Shown one piece after another: positions 6,826 through 16,024 of a stretch of DNA of 64,000 nt. The DNA comes from Modicisalibacter ilicicola DSM 19980. Its GTDB lineage: Bacteria; Pseudomonadota; Gammaproteobacteria; Pseudomonadales; Halomonadaceae. The notes below the pieces were generated by a model that worked only from the letters and a program-made list of their open reading frames with translations, had not been told where the DNA came from and did no database searches. Position 1 is the first letter of the stretch; each line of letters opens with the position of its first letter. The stretch spans positions 1-64,000 of the forward strand of contig NZ_FQUJ01000010.1 of assembly GCF_900128925.1 (NCBI RefSeq), written 5' to 3'. The position numbers were made by a program, and so were the translations under genes.

Positions 6826-9105
6826 TCAACGTTCGTTTTTCCACCAGTTCGGCAACAGGCGCTGTACCCGGGGCCGGGCGAAACGATCGTCGATGAGATG
6901 GATCACGCCGCGATCCTCTTGGGTGCGAATCACCCGCCCGGCGGCCTGAACCACCTTCTGCAGGCCGGGATAGAGATAGGCATAGTCGTAACCGTCGCCG
7001 AACAGCACGCCCAGACGCTGGCGGAACTGCTCGTTGACCGGATTCACCTGCGGCAGGCCCAGGGTGGCAATGAAGGCACCGATCAGGCGTTCCCCGGGCA
7101 GGTCGATGCCCTCGCCGAAGACGCCGCCCAGCACCGCGAAGCCGATACCCTGGCCACCTTCCCTGAAACCCGCGAGAAACCCCTGGCGCGACGGCTCGTC
7201 CATGCGCCGCGATTGTGCCCAGAGAGGAACCGCCGGGCAGCGCTCGCGGAACAGGGCGGCGACCTGCTCGAGATATTCGAAGCTGCTGAAGAACGCCAGG
7301 TAATTGCCCGGCCGCGCCGCGAACTGCTCGGCCATCAGCTCGACGATGGGGGCAAGGGACGCCGCGCGGTGATGAAAGCGTGTCGAGACCTTGTCGACGA
7401 CCCGGACCGACAACTGCTCGGCACTGAAAGGCGACTCCACCTCGAGCCAGGGCGTGTCCGCCGGCAGGCCCAGCAGGTCGCCGTAGTAGCGGCTGGGGCT
7501 CAGGGTCGCCGAGAACAGCACCGTGGCCCGGGTCGCCTCGAAGCGCGGGGTCAAAAATCCCGCCGGCACGACGTTTCTCAGGCACAGCGTCGAGAGCGTG
7601 GCACCGCGCCGGCCGGCCTTGAAGGTCATGTCGAACAGCGAATGTTCATCGAACAGCTCGGCGACACGGCAAAAGTGCATCGCCTCGAAGTAGAAGGTCT
7701 GCAGCGCAGCGTCGAGGCCGGCCGGCTGCTCGGTGAGGTAGTCGGTGATCGCGGCGACGGCGTTGTGCAGGGCGCCCAGCAGCTTCGTCGGGAGCGAGTC
7801 GAGCACGCGATAGTCCGAAGACACCCCCGCCGCTTCGACGCTCTTGTCGAGAGCCCGCCATTGCCGAGCGAGGCGATCCAGCGGCTTCTTGAGCGGGCCC
7901 GGCGCCGTCCGGCGTACCGCCTTGAAGGCCGCCTGGTCCAGTTCGGCGCTGTACATGCGCCGCGCCCGCTCGACCAGGTTGTGGGCCTCGTCCACCAGTA
8001 CGCCGACTCGCCACCGATTGGCGACGGTAAGGCCGAAGAGCATGGCGTTGAGATCGAAGTAGTAGTTGTAGTCCCCCACCACCACGTCGCTCCAGCGCGC
8101 CAGCTCCTGACCCAGGTAGTAGGGGCAGATGCCATGGGCCAGGGCCACGTCGCGCAGCGCTGCCTGATCGAGCATGGCGTGCGAAACGGCGGCCTGGCGG
8201 GCTTCGGGCAGGCGATCGTAGAAGCCGCTGGCCAGCGGGCAGGCCTCGCCGTGACACGCCTTGTCCGGGTGCTCGCAGGCCTTGTCCCGGGCCACCAGCT
8301 CGAGTACCCGCAGCGGCGCCGGCTCATCCGCCTCCTCGGGCACAAGCGTCGCCAAGGCTTCGAGCGCCAGCCGGCGCCCGGGGGTCTTGGCGGCCAGGAA
8401 GAACAGCTTGTCCAGGTGCTGCCGGGGCAACGCCTTGAGCATGGGAAACAGCGTGCCCAGGGTCTTGCCGATGCCGGTGGGCGCCTGAAGCATCAGGCAG
8501 CGGCCGGTGCCCACCGCCTTGTAGACCGCCTCGGCCAGGGGGCGCTGGCCGGTACGGAAGCCCGCATGCGGGAAACCCAGCGCATTCAGGGCGCTGTCCC
8601 GTGCCGCGCGATGGGCCATTTCCTGGTCGGCCCAGGCAATGAAGCGTTCGCACTGCTCATGAAAGAACTCCTCGAGGGTCTGCGCGGAGAACGTATCGCG
8701 CAGCAGGGTCTCGCGCTGGCTGACGATGTCGAAGTAGACCAGGGCCAGACATACCTCCGAAAGGCCTCGGCTGTGGCACAACAGGTGGCCGTATATCTTC
8801 ACCTGGGCCCAGTGCAGCGCTCGATGGTTGGCCGGCATCCACGCCAGATCGCCGCGAAAGGTCTTCACCTCCTCGAGTTGATTGCGGGCGGGATCGTATC
8901 CATCGGCCCGGCCCCGCACCTCGAGATGCCGATACTCGCCGCCGAGCGGGATTTCACGCTCGTAGCCCTCGTCGCGCCGCGAGGCCACCAGCCCATGGCC
9001 GGCGATGCCCTGCTGGGCAGAGGGTGACGGCGTGAAGCGCAGGTCGAGATCGCCGGCCTTGGCGGTGAACTCGCAGAGGGTGCGAACGGCAATGCTGTAG
9101 TTCAT
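6826..9105 (-). CDS. XPD/DinG-like helicase with N-terminal PD-(D/E)XK nuclease domain
   Basis: 759 residues. Residues ~1-165 carry a RecB/Cas4-like nuclease core: Asp68 in GRADGYD, Glu79-x-Lys81 in EEVKTFRGD, then WAQVKIYGHLL. From ~185 on it is a superfamily 2 helicase: Walker A at 208-215 (APTGIGKT) and DEAH at 372-375. Four cysteines between them (277, 284, 289, 327) sit where XPD and DinG bind a 4Fe-4S cluster. It is therefore a probable 5'-3' DNA helicase with an attached nuclease. The ATG forms an ATGA overlap with the stop of the VRR-NUC gene, so translation is coupled and the pair likely acts in one repair pathway. Confidence 0.9.
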   Translation of the reverse strand: MNYSIAVRTLCEFTAKAGDLDLRFTPSPSAQQGIAGHGLVASRRDEGYEREIPLGGEYRHLEVRGRADGYDPARNQLEEVKTFRGDLAWMPANHRALHWAQVKIYGHLLCHSRGLSEVCLALVYFDIVSQRETLLRDTFSAQTLEEFFHEQCERFIAWADQEMAHRAARDSALNALGFPHAGFRTGQRPLAEAVYKAVGTGRCLMLQAPTGIGKTLGTLFPMLKALPRQHLDKLFFLAAKTPGRRLALEALATLVPEEADEPAPLRVLELVARDKACEHPDKACHGEACPLASGFYDRLPEARQAAVSHAMLDQAALRDVALAHGICPYYLGQELARWSDVVVGDYNYYFDLNAMLFGLTVANRWRVGVLVDEAHNLVERARRMYSAELDQAAFKAVRRTAPGPLKKPLDRLARQWRALDKSVEAAGVSSDYRVLDSLPTKLLGALHNAVAAITDYLTEQPAGLDAALQTFYFEAMHFCRVAELFDEHSLFDMTFKAGRRGATLSTLCLRNVVPAGFLTPRFEATRATVLFSATLSPSRYYGDLLGLPADTPWLEVESPFSAEQLSVRVVDKVSTRFHHRAASLAPIVELMAEQFAARPGNYLAFFSSFEYLEQVAALFRERCPAVPLWAQSRRMDEPSRQGFLAGFREGGQGIGFAVLGGVFGEGIDLPGERLIGAFIATLGLPQVNPVNEQFRQRLGVLFGDGYDYAYLYPGLQKVVQAAGRVIRTQEDRGVIHLIDDRFARPRVQRLLPNWWKNER

Positions 9106-10808
9106 GGGGCCGTGCCATCTTGCTGCCATTGCACATAACACACCGTGACCGGCATCCCATGCTCGGCGCAGAAGTCCAGCCAGCGCAGCTGATTGTCCTG
9201 CAGGCGATCCCCCGGCCCTTTCACCTCGATCATACGGTAGCGTGGCTGCGCCTGATCTCCGCCGGCATCTCGGTCGGGCCAGAACTGGATCAGGTCCGGC
9301 AGGCCGGCGCGGTTGGCCTTGATGTCCCGCAGCAGGCGTTCGAACCAGAGTCGCAGATGAGTCGCGGGGAAGCAGGCCAGGGCCCGCTCGAGCAGCGCTT
9401 CGTCGAGGATGCCCCAATGCACGAACGGCGACTGCAAGCCCTGCTTGGCGACGAAGTTCTTGCGAATCGTGGCCCGGTAGGCATTCGAATCGAGTTGCGC
9501 CAGGCAGGCGTCGAACCATGCCTGGCGGCGAGCCTGGAAATCCGGTCGCAGCAGGTCCGCCGGGCCGCCGTGGAACGGGTGAAAGAAGGCCCCGGGTAGC
9601 GGCGCGAAGATCGCCTCCCAGCAGAGCAGGCCGAACAGCGAATTGACCAGGGCGTTCTCGACGTAATGCACCGGCCCCGTGGCCTCGTCGAGATGCTCGC
9701 GCACCACGCTCTCCACGCGGCGCGTGTCTTCGGGTCTTGGCAACACAAGATCGATTCGCTCGACCGGCGCCGGGTCGCGACGTACCGGCCTGGCCAGCCC
9801 CAGCTTGCGCCGCAGGCGGGGCACGACACGGCCGAGATGCTGGATTTCGGCCTCGCTTTCCGGAGTCAGTTCCATCTCGCCCGCCAATTCCAGGGCGGTC
9901 TCGAAACGCTCGCTGCGCTCCAGCACGCGCAGGCGACGCAGGCGTGCGCCTGGGTGGCTGCAGTCCTCGTAAAGCCTCAACGCAATGTGCAGCAGCGCAT
10001 GGCGCTCGCAGTGCTGCCCCAACTGATACAGCAGCTTGGCGCGCCGGGATTCGAGCCAGGGGTTGTCGACGAAGGCCGGTGGCACCTCGGCGAGCACGGC
10101 TTCCAGAGCGTCGCCGGCCTCGAAACGCTCCCGGCAGCGGTGCAGATGCAGGTAGGCATCCACGTCGCCGCGATCCTGGAAGGCACGGGAAGCCTGGCTG
10201 AAGGCGACACGCTCGTAGCGAAAGATCCCCAGATCGGCGAGCACGAACTCCGAGAAATCCTGGCGCAGGTTGCCGAAGAACATCAGCCGCAGGCGGTCGC
10301 ACAGCGCCATGAGCGGCAGTGCATAGACGCGGTCATCGCTGGCCGGGCACCAGACAGCGAAACGTCGGGCACCGGGAAAGGAGGGCCGCAGCGCCTCCAG
10401 CAACGCGGGTTTCCGTGCCTTGGCATTGCCAAGGTGATCCTTGAAGGCGGCGACGAGTTCAGCCTTGGTCAGCAGGCCGAAGAGCGCGTCCAGGGTCAGT
10501 TCAGGTGCCGCGTCGATCAGGCCCTGGGTAATCAGCGGCTCTGCCGCCTCGCGGGTGGCGCCTATCTCGGGGTAGGCGAGCTTGCTGGCCCGGAACAGCG
10601 TCCCCTTGCGCATGATCATGCGCACCAGCAGGGCCTGGGAAGCCTGGGGCAAGCCGTGGAAAGCGGCGATGACCTCGAGTTCCCGAGCATCCAGCAGATC
10701 GCCATAGCGCTCGCCGACCCAGTCGAGCACGAAGCGAAAGTTGATCAGGTAATAGAACGGGTCATCCACCGAGGCGGCGAAGGAGTGAGAGTCCAGGGCA
10801 CTGTTCAT
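9102..10808 (-). CDS. FAN1-type VRR-NUC domain nuclease
   Basis: 568 residues. The C-terminal VRR-NUC nuclease motif is complete: GLPDLI (Asp505), then Glu528-Val-Lys530 in MIEVKGPGD and a trailing Gln537, ending VTVCYVQW. Upstream regions rich in Leu/Arg helices resemble the SAP-like and TPR parts of FAN1. A conserved ENALVNSLFGLLCWEAIF helix precedes the nuclease. Bacterial FAN1 proteins cut branched DNA and interstrand-crosslink structures. It is the first gene of a two-gene operon with the helicase. The start lies in poor ribosome-site context. Confidence 0.9.
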   Translation of the reverse strand: MNSALDSHSFAASVDDPFYYLINFRFVLDWVGERYGDLLDARELEVIAAFHGLPQASQALLVRMIMRKGTLFRASKLAYPEIGATREAAEPLITQGLIDAAPELTLDALFGLLTKAELVAAFKDHLGNAKARKPALLEALRPSFPGARRFAVWCPASDDRVYALPLMALCDRLRLMFFGNLRQDFSEFVLADLGIFRYERVAFSQASRAFQDRGDVDAYLHLHRCRERFEAGDALEAVLAEVPPAFVDNPWLESRRAKLLYQLGQHCERHALLHIALRLYEDCSHPGARLRRLRVLERSERFETALELAGEMELTPESEAEIQHLGRVVPRLRRKLGLARPVRRDPAPVERIDLVLPRPEDTRRVESVVREHLDEATGPVHYVENALVNSLFGLLCWEAIFAPLPGAFFHPFHGGPADLLRPDFQARRQAWFDACLAQLDSNAYRATIRKNFVAKQGLQSPFVHWGILDEALLERALACFPATHLRLWFERLLRDIKANRAGLPDLIQFWPDRDAGGDQAQPRYRMIEVKGPGDRLQDNQLRWLDFCAEHGMPVTVCYVQWQQDGTAP

Positions 10809-11059
10809 TCATCCATGATAGCAAGCTTGAACACGGCCCGGAACACGCCAGGACCCGGGTCGCCATTAGCGAACCTCTCTCGATTGATTCATATCAAGCG
10901 ACATCCGCCTGCCAAGCCTTAGACTGATAACCAATCCACATCGGCGACTGCCTAACAGAGCATTGCGTCCAGCAGACACCGTTCGTGAACACGAACAAGG
11001 GAATCCCATCCTGGCTCATGGCCCCGTCGACAGCTACGCGGCCTTCAAGAGGAGCTTTC
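10809..11059 (+). promoter_or_regulatory. Promoter region with FNR/ANR box ahead of the MCE operon
   Basis: A perfect FNR/ANR consensus, TTGAT-TCAT-ATCAA, lies at 10884-10897. TAGACT at 10920-10925 is a plausible -10 hexamer 22 bases further on, placing the box centre near -41.5 for a start around 10932. That is the class II activator geometry. The same box and hexamer, with the same spacing, occur at 14850-14891. The predicted leader to the first small gene is about 128 nt. Confidence 0.8.
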
Positions 11060-11269
11060 ATGGATAGTGACGATGACTACTCCCATTTCTCCACCTCTGG
11101 CGATTACGTTCATCGGCTAGTCGATAGTCTCAGCGAGTTGCGCCAGCTGCATAGGCATCACTTGCTCGACAGCCTGCAGGAGCACCAGCAGGACATCTTG
11201 GCGCCCCTTGACCTATCAAGTCGGCAAGGGACGAAGCTCGACGAGCTATACCAGCGGCTTGCTGGGTGA
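11060..11269 (+). CDS. Small acidic protein of unknown function, first gene of the MCE operon
   Basis: 69 residues beginning MDSDDDYSHF, no membrane segment and no signal peptide. The middle (HRLVDSLSELRQLHRHHLLDSLQEHQQ) should form an amphipathic helix rich in His, Leu and Gln. AGGAGC lies seven bases before the ATG, which supports this start over the one at 10985. It lies downstream of the FNR-type box and 129 bp before the permease gene. I do not recognise a family; it could be a regulator or a cytoplasmic accessory factor. Confidence 0.55.
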   Translation: MDSDDDYSHFSTSGDYVHRLVDSLSELRQLHRHHLLDSLQEHQQDILAPLDLSSRQGTKLDELYQRLAG

Positions 11270-11398
11270 TACCGGGAAACTATGGCGACACCTGCAAGCG
11301 CTGTTCGAGCAGCCGTCAGACCAGCGACTCCAGGCCGGCACGCCGAAAGAAAACATATCGAAAGGCGGATCATCGAGAGGGAAGGTATCGAAAAGCCA

Positions 11399-12535
11399 AT
11401 GAGTTCGGGCGTGGACAACGCCGGTCGCCTCGTCCCTCGGCTTGACAGTTTGAGTGTCACCGGCGACTGGACCCTGGTCCACTACGCGACGTTGCAAGAT
11501 CAGGTCGAGGCTGCCAGGGCGCGAATCGGTAACGCCGAGGTCTCAAGCCTCGACCTGAGTGAAGTGGTCACTCTGGATACTGCCGGCGCCGCTCTGCTGG
11601 TCGAGCTGCTGGGCGCCGAGAACATGACCGAGTTGACAAAGGATGCGCCGGATCTGCCGCCGGCCCGTCGAGCGCTGTTGCATACCGTGGCTCAAGCCAT
11701 GGCGAAGCCGCTAACGCCGCAATACCAGGCGACATCACCGCTTATCGATTTTCTGGCCCGTACCGGCGAGGGGCTCGAGAGGTTCTGGCGGCAACAGCGT
11801 TTATTGCTTGGTTTTATCGGTCTGATCCTGAGCTCGCTGATTGCCACGCTCTGGCGTCCCGGCCGCTGGCGGATAACCGCACTGGTGGCGCAAATCCAGC
11901 AGACCGGCCTCTACGCCATCGGGATCGTCGCCCTGCTGACCTTTCTTGTCGGTGCGGTGGTCGCGTTCCTTGGCGCCACGGTATTGCAGAATTTCGGCGC
12001 GACGATCTACACCGTAGACCTTATCGCCTTTTCGTTCCTGCGAGAGTTCGGGGTTCTGCTGGCCGCGATTCTGCTGGCCGGTCGCACCGCCAGCGCCTTC
12101 ACCGCCCAGATCGGTTCGATGAAGGCCAACGAGGAGATCGACGCCCTGCGCGCCCTGGGGTTGAACACCGTCGAACTGCTGGTGCTTCCTCGGGTGCTGG
12201 CGCTCCTGATGACCTTGCCGATTCTGACCTTTATCGGCATGCTCAGCGGCATTATCGGCGGCGCGCTGGTATGTCTTCTGGTGCTGGATATTTCCGCATT
12301 GCAGTTTGTCATTATTCTACAGGGGGTGCCCCTCAAGCACTTTCTCGTGGGTCTGGCCAAGGCGCCGATCTTCGCCTTTTTCATCGCGGCCATCGGCTGC
12401 CTGGAAGGCTTCAAGGTGAGCGGCAGCGCCCAATCCGTGGGGGAACACACCACCTCAAGCGTGGTGCAGTCGATCTTCATGGTGATTCTGCTGGACGCCA
12501 TCGCTGCCCTATTCTTCATGGAGATGGGCTGGTGA
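11399..12535 (+). CDS. MlaE-like ABC permease with N-terminal STAS-like domain
   Basis: 378 residues. The first ~115 resemble a STAS domain (SSLDLSEVVTLDTAGAALL), the fold of the separate MlaB subunit in E. coli. The rest is an MlaE/YrbE permease with about five membrane segments and the conserved QIGSMKANEEIDALRALG motif. Together with the next genes this forms an MCE-type phospholipid transporter in the inner membrane, so MlaB function appears fused to MlaE. GAGAGGGAAGG sits upstream at a slightly long spacing. The stop overlaps the ATPase gene start. Confidence 0.88.
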   Translation: MSSGVDNAGRLVPRLDSLSVTGDWTLVHYATLQDQVEAARARIGNAEVSSLDLSEVVTLDTAGAALLVELLGAENMTELTKDAPDLPPARRALLHTVAQAMAKPLTPQYQATSPLIDFLARTGEGLERFWRQQRLLLGFIGLILSSLIATLWRPGRWRITALVAQIQQTGLYAIGIVALLTFLVGAVVAFLGATVLQNFGATIYTVDLIAFSFLREFGVLLAAILLAGRTASAFTAQIGSMKANEEIDALRALGLNTVELLVLPRVLALLMTLPILTFIGMLSGIIGGALVCLLVLDISALQFVIILQGVPLKHFLVGLAKAPIFAFFIAAIGCLEGFKVSGSAQSVGEHTTSSVVQSIFMVILLDAIAALFFMEMGW

Positions 12536-13320
12536 ACCGCGACTGCCCCCTGATTCGCATCCGCGACCTGGCCAACCGTTTCGGCGATCATGTGGTTCAC
12601 GAGCATCTCGACCTGGATCTGTATTCCGGCGAGATTCTCGGGGTGGTGGGCGGCTCCGGCAGCGGCAAGTCCGTCCTGCTGCGCAGTATCGTCGGGCTGC
12701 GCCGACCCGATGAGGGCAGCATCGAGGTGTTCGGCGAGGACCTGCAGTCTCTGTCGGAGCGCCGCCGCTCGAAGCTTGAGCGGCGCTTCGGCGTGCTGTT
12801 CCAGCGCGGCGCGCTGTTTTCCTCTCTTAACCTGCAGGAGAACGTGGCCTTTCCGATGATCGAGCATATCGGGCTCGCGCGTTCCGAGGCGGAGTTTCTG
12901 GCTCGGGTCAAGCTGGCGCTGGTCGGGCTGCCGGTGAACGCGGCCTTGCAGACGCCCGCGGAACTGTCAGGGGGCATGATCAAGCGCGCCGCCCTGGCCC
13001 GCGCCCTGGCGCTGGACCCGGAAGTGCTGTTTCTCGACGAGCCCACTGCGGGCCTGGACCCCATTGGCGCGGCGGACTTCGACCAACTGCTGCTGACCCT
13101 GAGAAACGCCCTGGGTCTGAGCGTGTTTCTGGTCACCCATGACCTGGATACCCTGTACCGCACCTGCGACCGGGTCGCGGTGCTGGCAAAGCGGCGGGTG
13201 CTGGTGGCGGGCCGCCTGGAGGCGGTAGAAAACGTCGATGATCCCTGGGTGCGCGACTACTTCCACGGTCCACGCGCCCGGGCCGCGCGACAATCGCCCC
13301 CTTCCTCGGAGAAAAGCTGA
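12532..13320 (+). CDS. MlaF-like ABC transporter ATPase of the MCE system
   Basis: 262 residues starting at a GTG that overlaps the permease stop (GTGA). It has a Walker A GGSGSGKS, a signature ELSGGMIKR, Walker B VLFLDEPTAGLDP and the H-loop VTHDL. GGMIKRAALARA is characteristic of Mla/Ttg2-type ATPases. It would energise lipid movement by the permease and the MCE protein encoded next. Gap to the next gene is one base. Confidence 0.9.
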   Translation: MNRDCPLIRIRDLANRFGDHVVHEHLDLDLYSGEILGVVGGSGSGKSVLLRSIVGLRRPDEGSIEVFGEDLQSLSERRRSKLERRFGVLFQRGALFSSLNLQENVAFPMIEHIGLARSEAEFLARVKLALVGLPVNAALQTPAELSGGMIKRAALARALALDPEVLFLDEPTAGLDPIGAADFDQLLLTLRNALGLSVFLVTHDLDTLYRTCDRVAVLAKRRVLVAGRLEAVENVDDPWVRDYFHGPRARAARQSPPSSEKS

Positions 13321-13321
13321 C

Positions 13322-14209
13322 ATGGAACCTCGCGCCCACCACGTGCTGATCGGCCTGTTCGCCCTCATTACCCTTGGCGGTTGCCTGCTGTTCGCCCTAT
13401 GGTTGGGCAAGTCCAGCGTCGAGCGTGACTACAGCTACTATGAAGTTCGCTTCGAGCAGGCGGTCAGCGGCCTGGCCATCGGCAATACGGTGCAATACAA
13501 CGGTATCAAGGTAGGGGATGTGGTGGATTTGTCTCTGGACCCTGAGGACCCTAGTCAAGTGCGGGCGCTGGTGCGGATCTATAGCGACATACCCATCAAG
13601 CGCGATACCCGGGCCAGCCTGAGGTTGGCCAATATCACCGGCAGCATGAGCATTCAGCTGCGTGGCGGCACACCACAAAGCCCGACGCTTGCCAGCGACC
13701 GCGACGACCCGGCGGTGATCACTGCCCAGCCCTCGCCGCTGCACTCGTTTCTGGCGGACGGGGAGACCCTGATCGAAAGCCTCGATCAACTGCTGGAGAG
13801 CGCCAACCGGCTACTTTCACCGAAGAATACCCAGCGTATCGAACGTATACTCGTGGATGTCGAGCAGCTCACCACCACCTTGGCGGAGCAGCGCGGCGAA
13901 CTCGCTCAGGCGGCGACGAACGTCAACCAGGCCAGCCAGAAGGTCAACTCTCTATTGGAGAATCAGGGAAGCATGGCTTTCGACGATGCGCAACGCGCGA
14001 TGGCAGCGCTGGTGCGCTTGAGCACTCGACTCGAATCGCTACTGGCGAATAACGAAGCCTCGCTCCATCAGGGGCTGGGCGATTTCGGGCCGGCGATGAA
14101 CGAGTTGAACAGCGTGCTGAACAATGTGAATCGTATCACCCGACGCTTCGAGGAAAATCCCTCCGGCTATCTGTTCAAGGGTGACACCCTGCAGGAGTTT
14201 TCCCCATGA
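13322..14209 (+). CDS. MlaD-like MCE-domain periplasmic protein
   Basis: 295 residues. One N-terminal anchor (HVLIGLFALITLGGCLLFALWL) is followed by a single MCE domain, recognised by Y-E-V-x-F and GLAIGNTVQYNGIKVGDV. A long helical, heptad-like tail (VEQLTTTLAEQRGELAQ, then LLANNEASLHQGLGDFG) completes it. MCE proteins form hexameric rings that shuttle lipids between membranes. This copy has a longer coiled tail than E. coli MlaD and looks closer to Ttg2C or PqiB-like proteins. Ends ATGA-overlapped with the lipoprotein gene. Confidence 0.9.
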   Translation: MEPRAHHVLIGLFALITLGGCLLFALWLGKSSVERDYSYYEVRFEQAVSGLAIGNTVQYNGIKVGDVVDLSLDPEDPSQVRALVRIYSDIPIKRDTRASLRLANITGSMSIQLRGGTPQSPTLASDRDDPAVITAQPSPLHSFLADGETLIESLDQLLESANRLLSPKNTQRIERILVDVEQLTTTLAEQRGELAQAATNVNQASQKVNSLLENQGSMAFDDAQRAMAALVRLSTRLESLLANNEASLHQGLGDFGPAMNELNSVLNNVNRITRRFEENPSGYLFKGDTLQEFSP

Positions 14210-14853
14210 GCTCGAGTAACGTGGGCCTCGGTCCACGTGCCGCTTCCTGGAGGCTACTCGCTCTGACGATCCTATTGAGCTCGCTTGCTGCCTGTACGCT
14301 GCTGCCGGCGACGAAGCCCTTGCAAACCTTCGTCCTTCCCGCCGGATCCAGCACGCCCTCGGATGATGCACCGCTGAACGCCACGCTGCGCCTGGCAACT
14401 CCTCGCTCCAATGAGATTCTGAAGAATCGGCGCATCCTGGTCATGCCAGCACCGAATCAGCTGAACGTATATCAAGGCGCTCGCTGGAGCACGGACGCTC
14501 CGAGTCTGTTACGCGATCGCCTGACCGAAGCTTTTCGCCAGAACGGCCGCCTGTCCGGGGTGATTGGCGGCAGCAACCAGATCAAAAGCGACTTTGTATT
14601 GCTGAGCGAGCTGGATGCCTTTCATAGCGAATATGCGGCGGGTGCGCCTTGGGCGGTCATTCGCCTTGAGGCTCAACTGGTGGATAGCGCCAGCCGCAAT
14701 CTATTGGCCAGCCAGTATTTTACGATCCGCGTCAAAAGCGAGGACGAGCGTCTTGAGTCCGTTGTCGAGGCGTTCGGCCGGGCGGCGGATGAACTCAGCC
14801 AACGGCTGGTCGGGTGGAGCCTCGCCTACCTCGGCGATCACATCGAAAGCTGA
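14206..14853 (+). CDS. PqiC-like ABC-transporter auxiliary outer-membrane lipoprotein
   Basis: 215 residues with a type II signal peptide (lipobox LSSLAAC, Cys30). The mature part matches the ABC_trans_aux family (LQTFVLPA near the N-terminus and the later RILVMPAPNQLNVYQGARWS). Members such as PqiC dock MCE assemblies at the outer membrane. It ends the operon: the FNR-like box of the next operon begins four bases before its stop codon. Confidence 0.85.
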   Translation: MSSSNVGLGPRAASWRLLALTILLSSLAACTLLPATKPLQTFVLPAGSSTPSDDAPLNATLRLATPRSNEILKNRRILVMPAPNQLNVYQGARWSTDAPSLLRDRLTEAFRQNGRLSGVIGGSNQIKSDFVLLSELDAFHSEYAAGAPWAVIRLEAQLVDSASRNLLASQYFTIRVKSEDERLESVVEAFGRAADELSQRLVGWSLAYLGDHIES

Positions 14854-14944
14854 TTTATATCAAGCAGCATCAACCCGTCATGCCTTAGACTTATGGCTAA
14901 TACCTATCGATGCGGTGCCATCACCCCCTGAGTCGAGGAGCGAC
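14850..14944 (+). promoter_or_regulatory. FNR/ANR box and promoter ahead of yhiI-rbbA-yhhJ
   Basis: CTGAT-TTAT-ATCAA at 14850-14863 differs from the FNR consensus by one base. TAGACT lies at 14886-14891, exactly the same distance downstream as in the promoter at 10884. The sequences ATATCAAG and CCTTAGACT are shared. The box overlaps the stop codon of the lipoprotein gene. Confidence 0.75.
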
Positions 14945-16024
14945 ATGAACAAGCTCGCAAGCAGGAAGCTCATTGTCCGGCTGTTAATCGCCATTGCCCT
15001 GGTGGGATTGGCTGCGCTTCTCGCTTGGCAAATGCTCAAGCCTCAGGGCTTGCCAGAGGGTTTTTCCAGCGGCAATGGCCGCATCGAGGCCACGGAGATC
15101 GACGTGGCGACCAAGCTGCCCGGCCGGCTGATGGAAGTGCTGGTGGACGAGGGCGCCTTCGTCGAGCCGGGCCAGGTGATCGCCCGCATGAACACCGATG
15201 CCCTGGAAGCGGAACTGGCCCAGGCCAAGGCTCAGGTGCGCCAGGCGGAAAATGCCTTGATCACCGCACGCAGCGTGGTCGTCCAGCGGGAGAGCGAGCA
15301 TGCCACTGCCAAGGCGGTGGTGCTCCAGCGCCAGGCGGAGCTCGATGCCGCGGACAAGCGCTATCGGCGGTCCGCCACCCTGGTGCAGCGCGATGCGATC
15401 TCTCGCCAACAGCTCGACGATGACCGGGCTGCCCGGCAGAGTGCCGAGGCCGCCCTGGCGGCGGCACGCTCCCAGGTGCTGTCTGCCGAGGCGGGCGTAG
15501 AATCTGCTCGCTCCCAGGCCGTCGAGGCCGAGTCCGCCATCGAGGCCGCCAAGGCGGCGGTAAGACGCGTCCAGGCGGATATCGACGACAGCGAGCTCAG
15601 GGCGGATCGCCTCGCTCGGGTGCAGTACCGCATCGCCCAGCCCGGCGAGGTATTGGGCTCCGGCGCCAAGATCCTCAACCTGGTGGACCTCACCGATGTC
15701 TACATGACCTTCTTCCTGCCCACTCGAGACGTTGGCCGCGTGGCCCTCGGCGAGCCGGCTCACATCGTGCTCGATGCCGCGCCGCAATACGTCATTCCCG
15801 CCCGGGTCAGCTACGTCGCAAGCGTCGCCCAGTTCACACCCAAGACCGTGGAAACCGAGAGCGAGCGGGAGAAGCTGATGTTCCGTGTCAGGGCGCGCCT
15901 CGATCCCGAACTCCTGATGCAGCACGTGGAACAGGTCAAGACCGGCCTGCCCGGGGTGGCCTACCTGAAGCTCGATGACGAGGCCACCTGGCCCGATGAA
16001 CTCCAGATCAACGTGAAATCATGA
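14945..16024 (+). CDS. yhiI: HlyD-family periplasmic adaptor (YhiI-like)
   Basis: 359 residues. One N-terminal membrane anchor, a biotinyl-lipoyl half ([18 protein letters not shown]), then a very Ala/Gln/Arg-rich coiled-coil hairpin of about 150 residues, and a beta-barrel region ([33 protein letters not shown]). These are the parts of a membrane fusion protein that links an ABC exporter to an outer-membrane channel. The stop overlaps the ATG of rbbA by four bases. The order yhiI-rbbA-yhhJ matches the E. coli locus. Confidence 0.88.
   Translation: MNKLASRKLIVRLLIAIALVGLAALLAWQMLKPQGLPEGFSSGNGRIEATEIDVATKLPGRLMEVLVDEGAFVEPGQVIARMNTDALEAELAQAKAQVRQAENALITARSVVVQRESEHATAKAVVLQRQAELDAADKRYRRSATLVQRDAISRQQLDDDRAARQSAEAALAAARSQVLSAEAGVESARSQAVEAESAIEAAKAAVRRVQADIDDSELRADRLARVQYRIAQPGEVLGSGAKILNLVDLTDVYMTFFLPTRDVGRVALGEPAHIVLDAAPQYVIPARVSYVASVAQFTPKTVETESEREKLMFRVRARLDPELLMQHVEQVKTGLPGVAYLKLDDEATWPDELQINVKS

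Noticed and set aside
6826-10302. Reading the helicase as a 1158-residue protein
   Set aside because: The extra N-terminal part runs through the VRR-NUC gene in another frame with Arg/Ala/Pro-rich sequence; ATGA coupling at 9105 fixes the true start.
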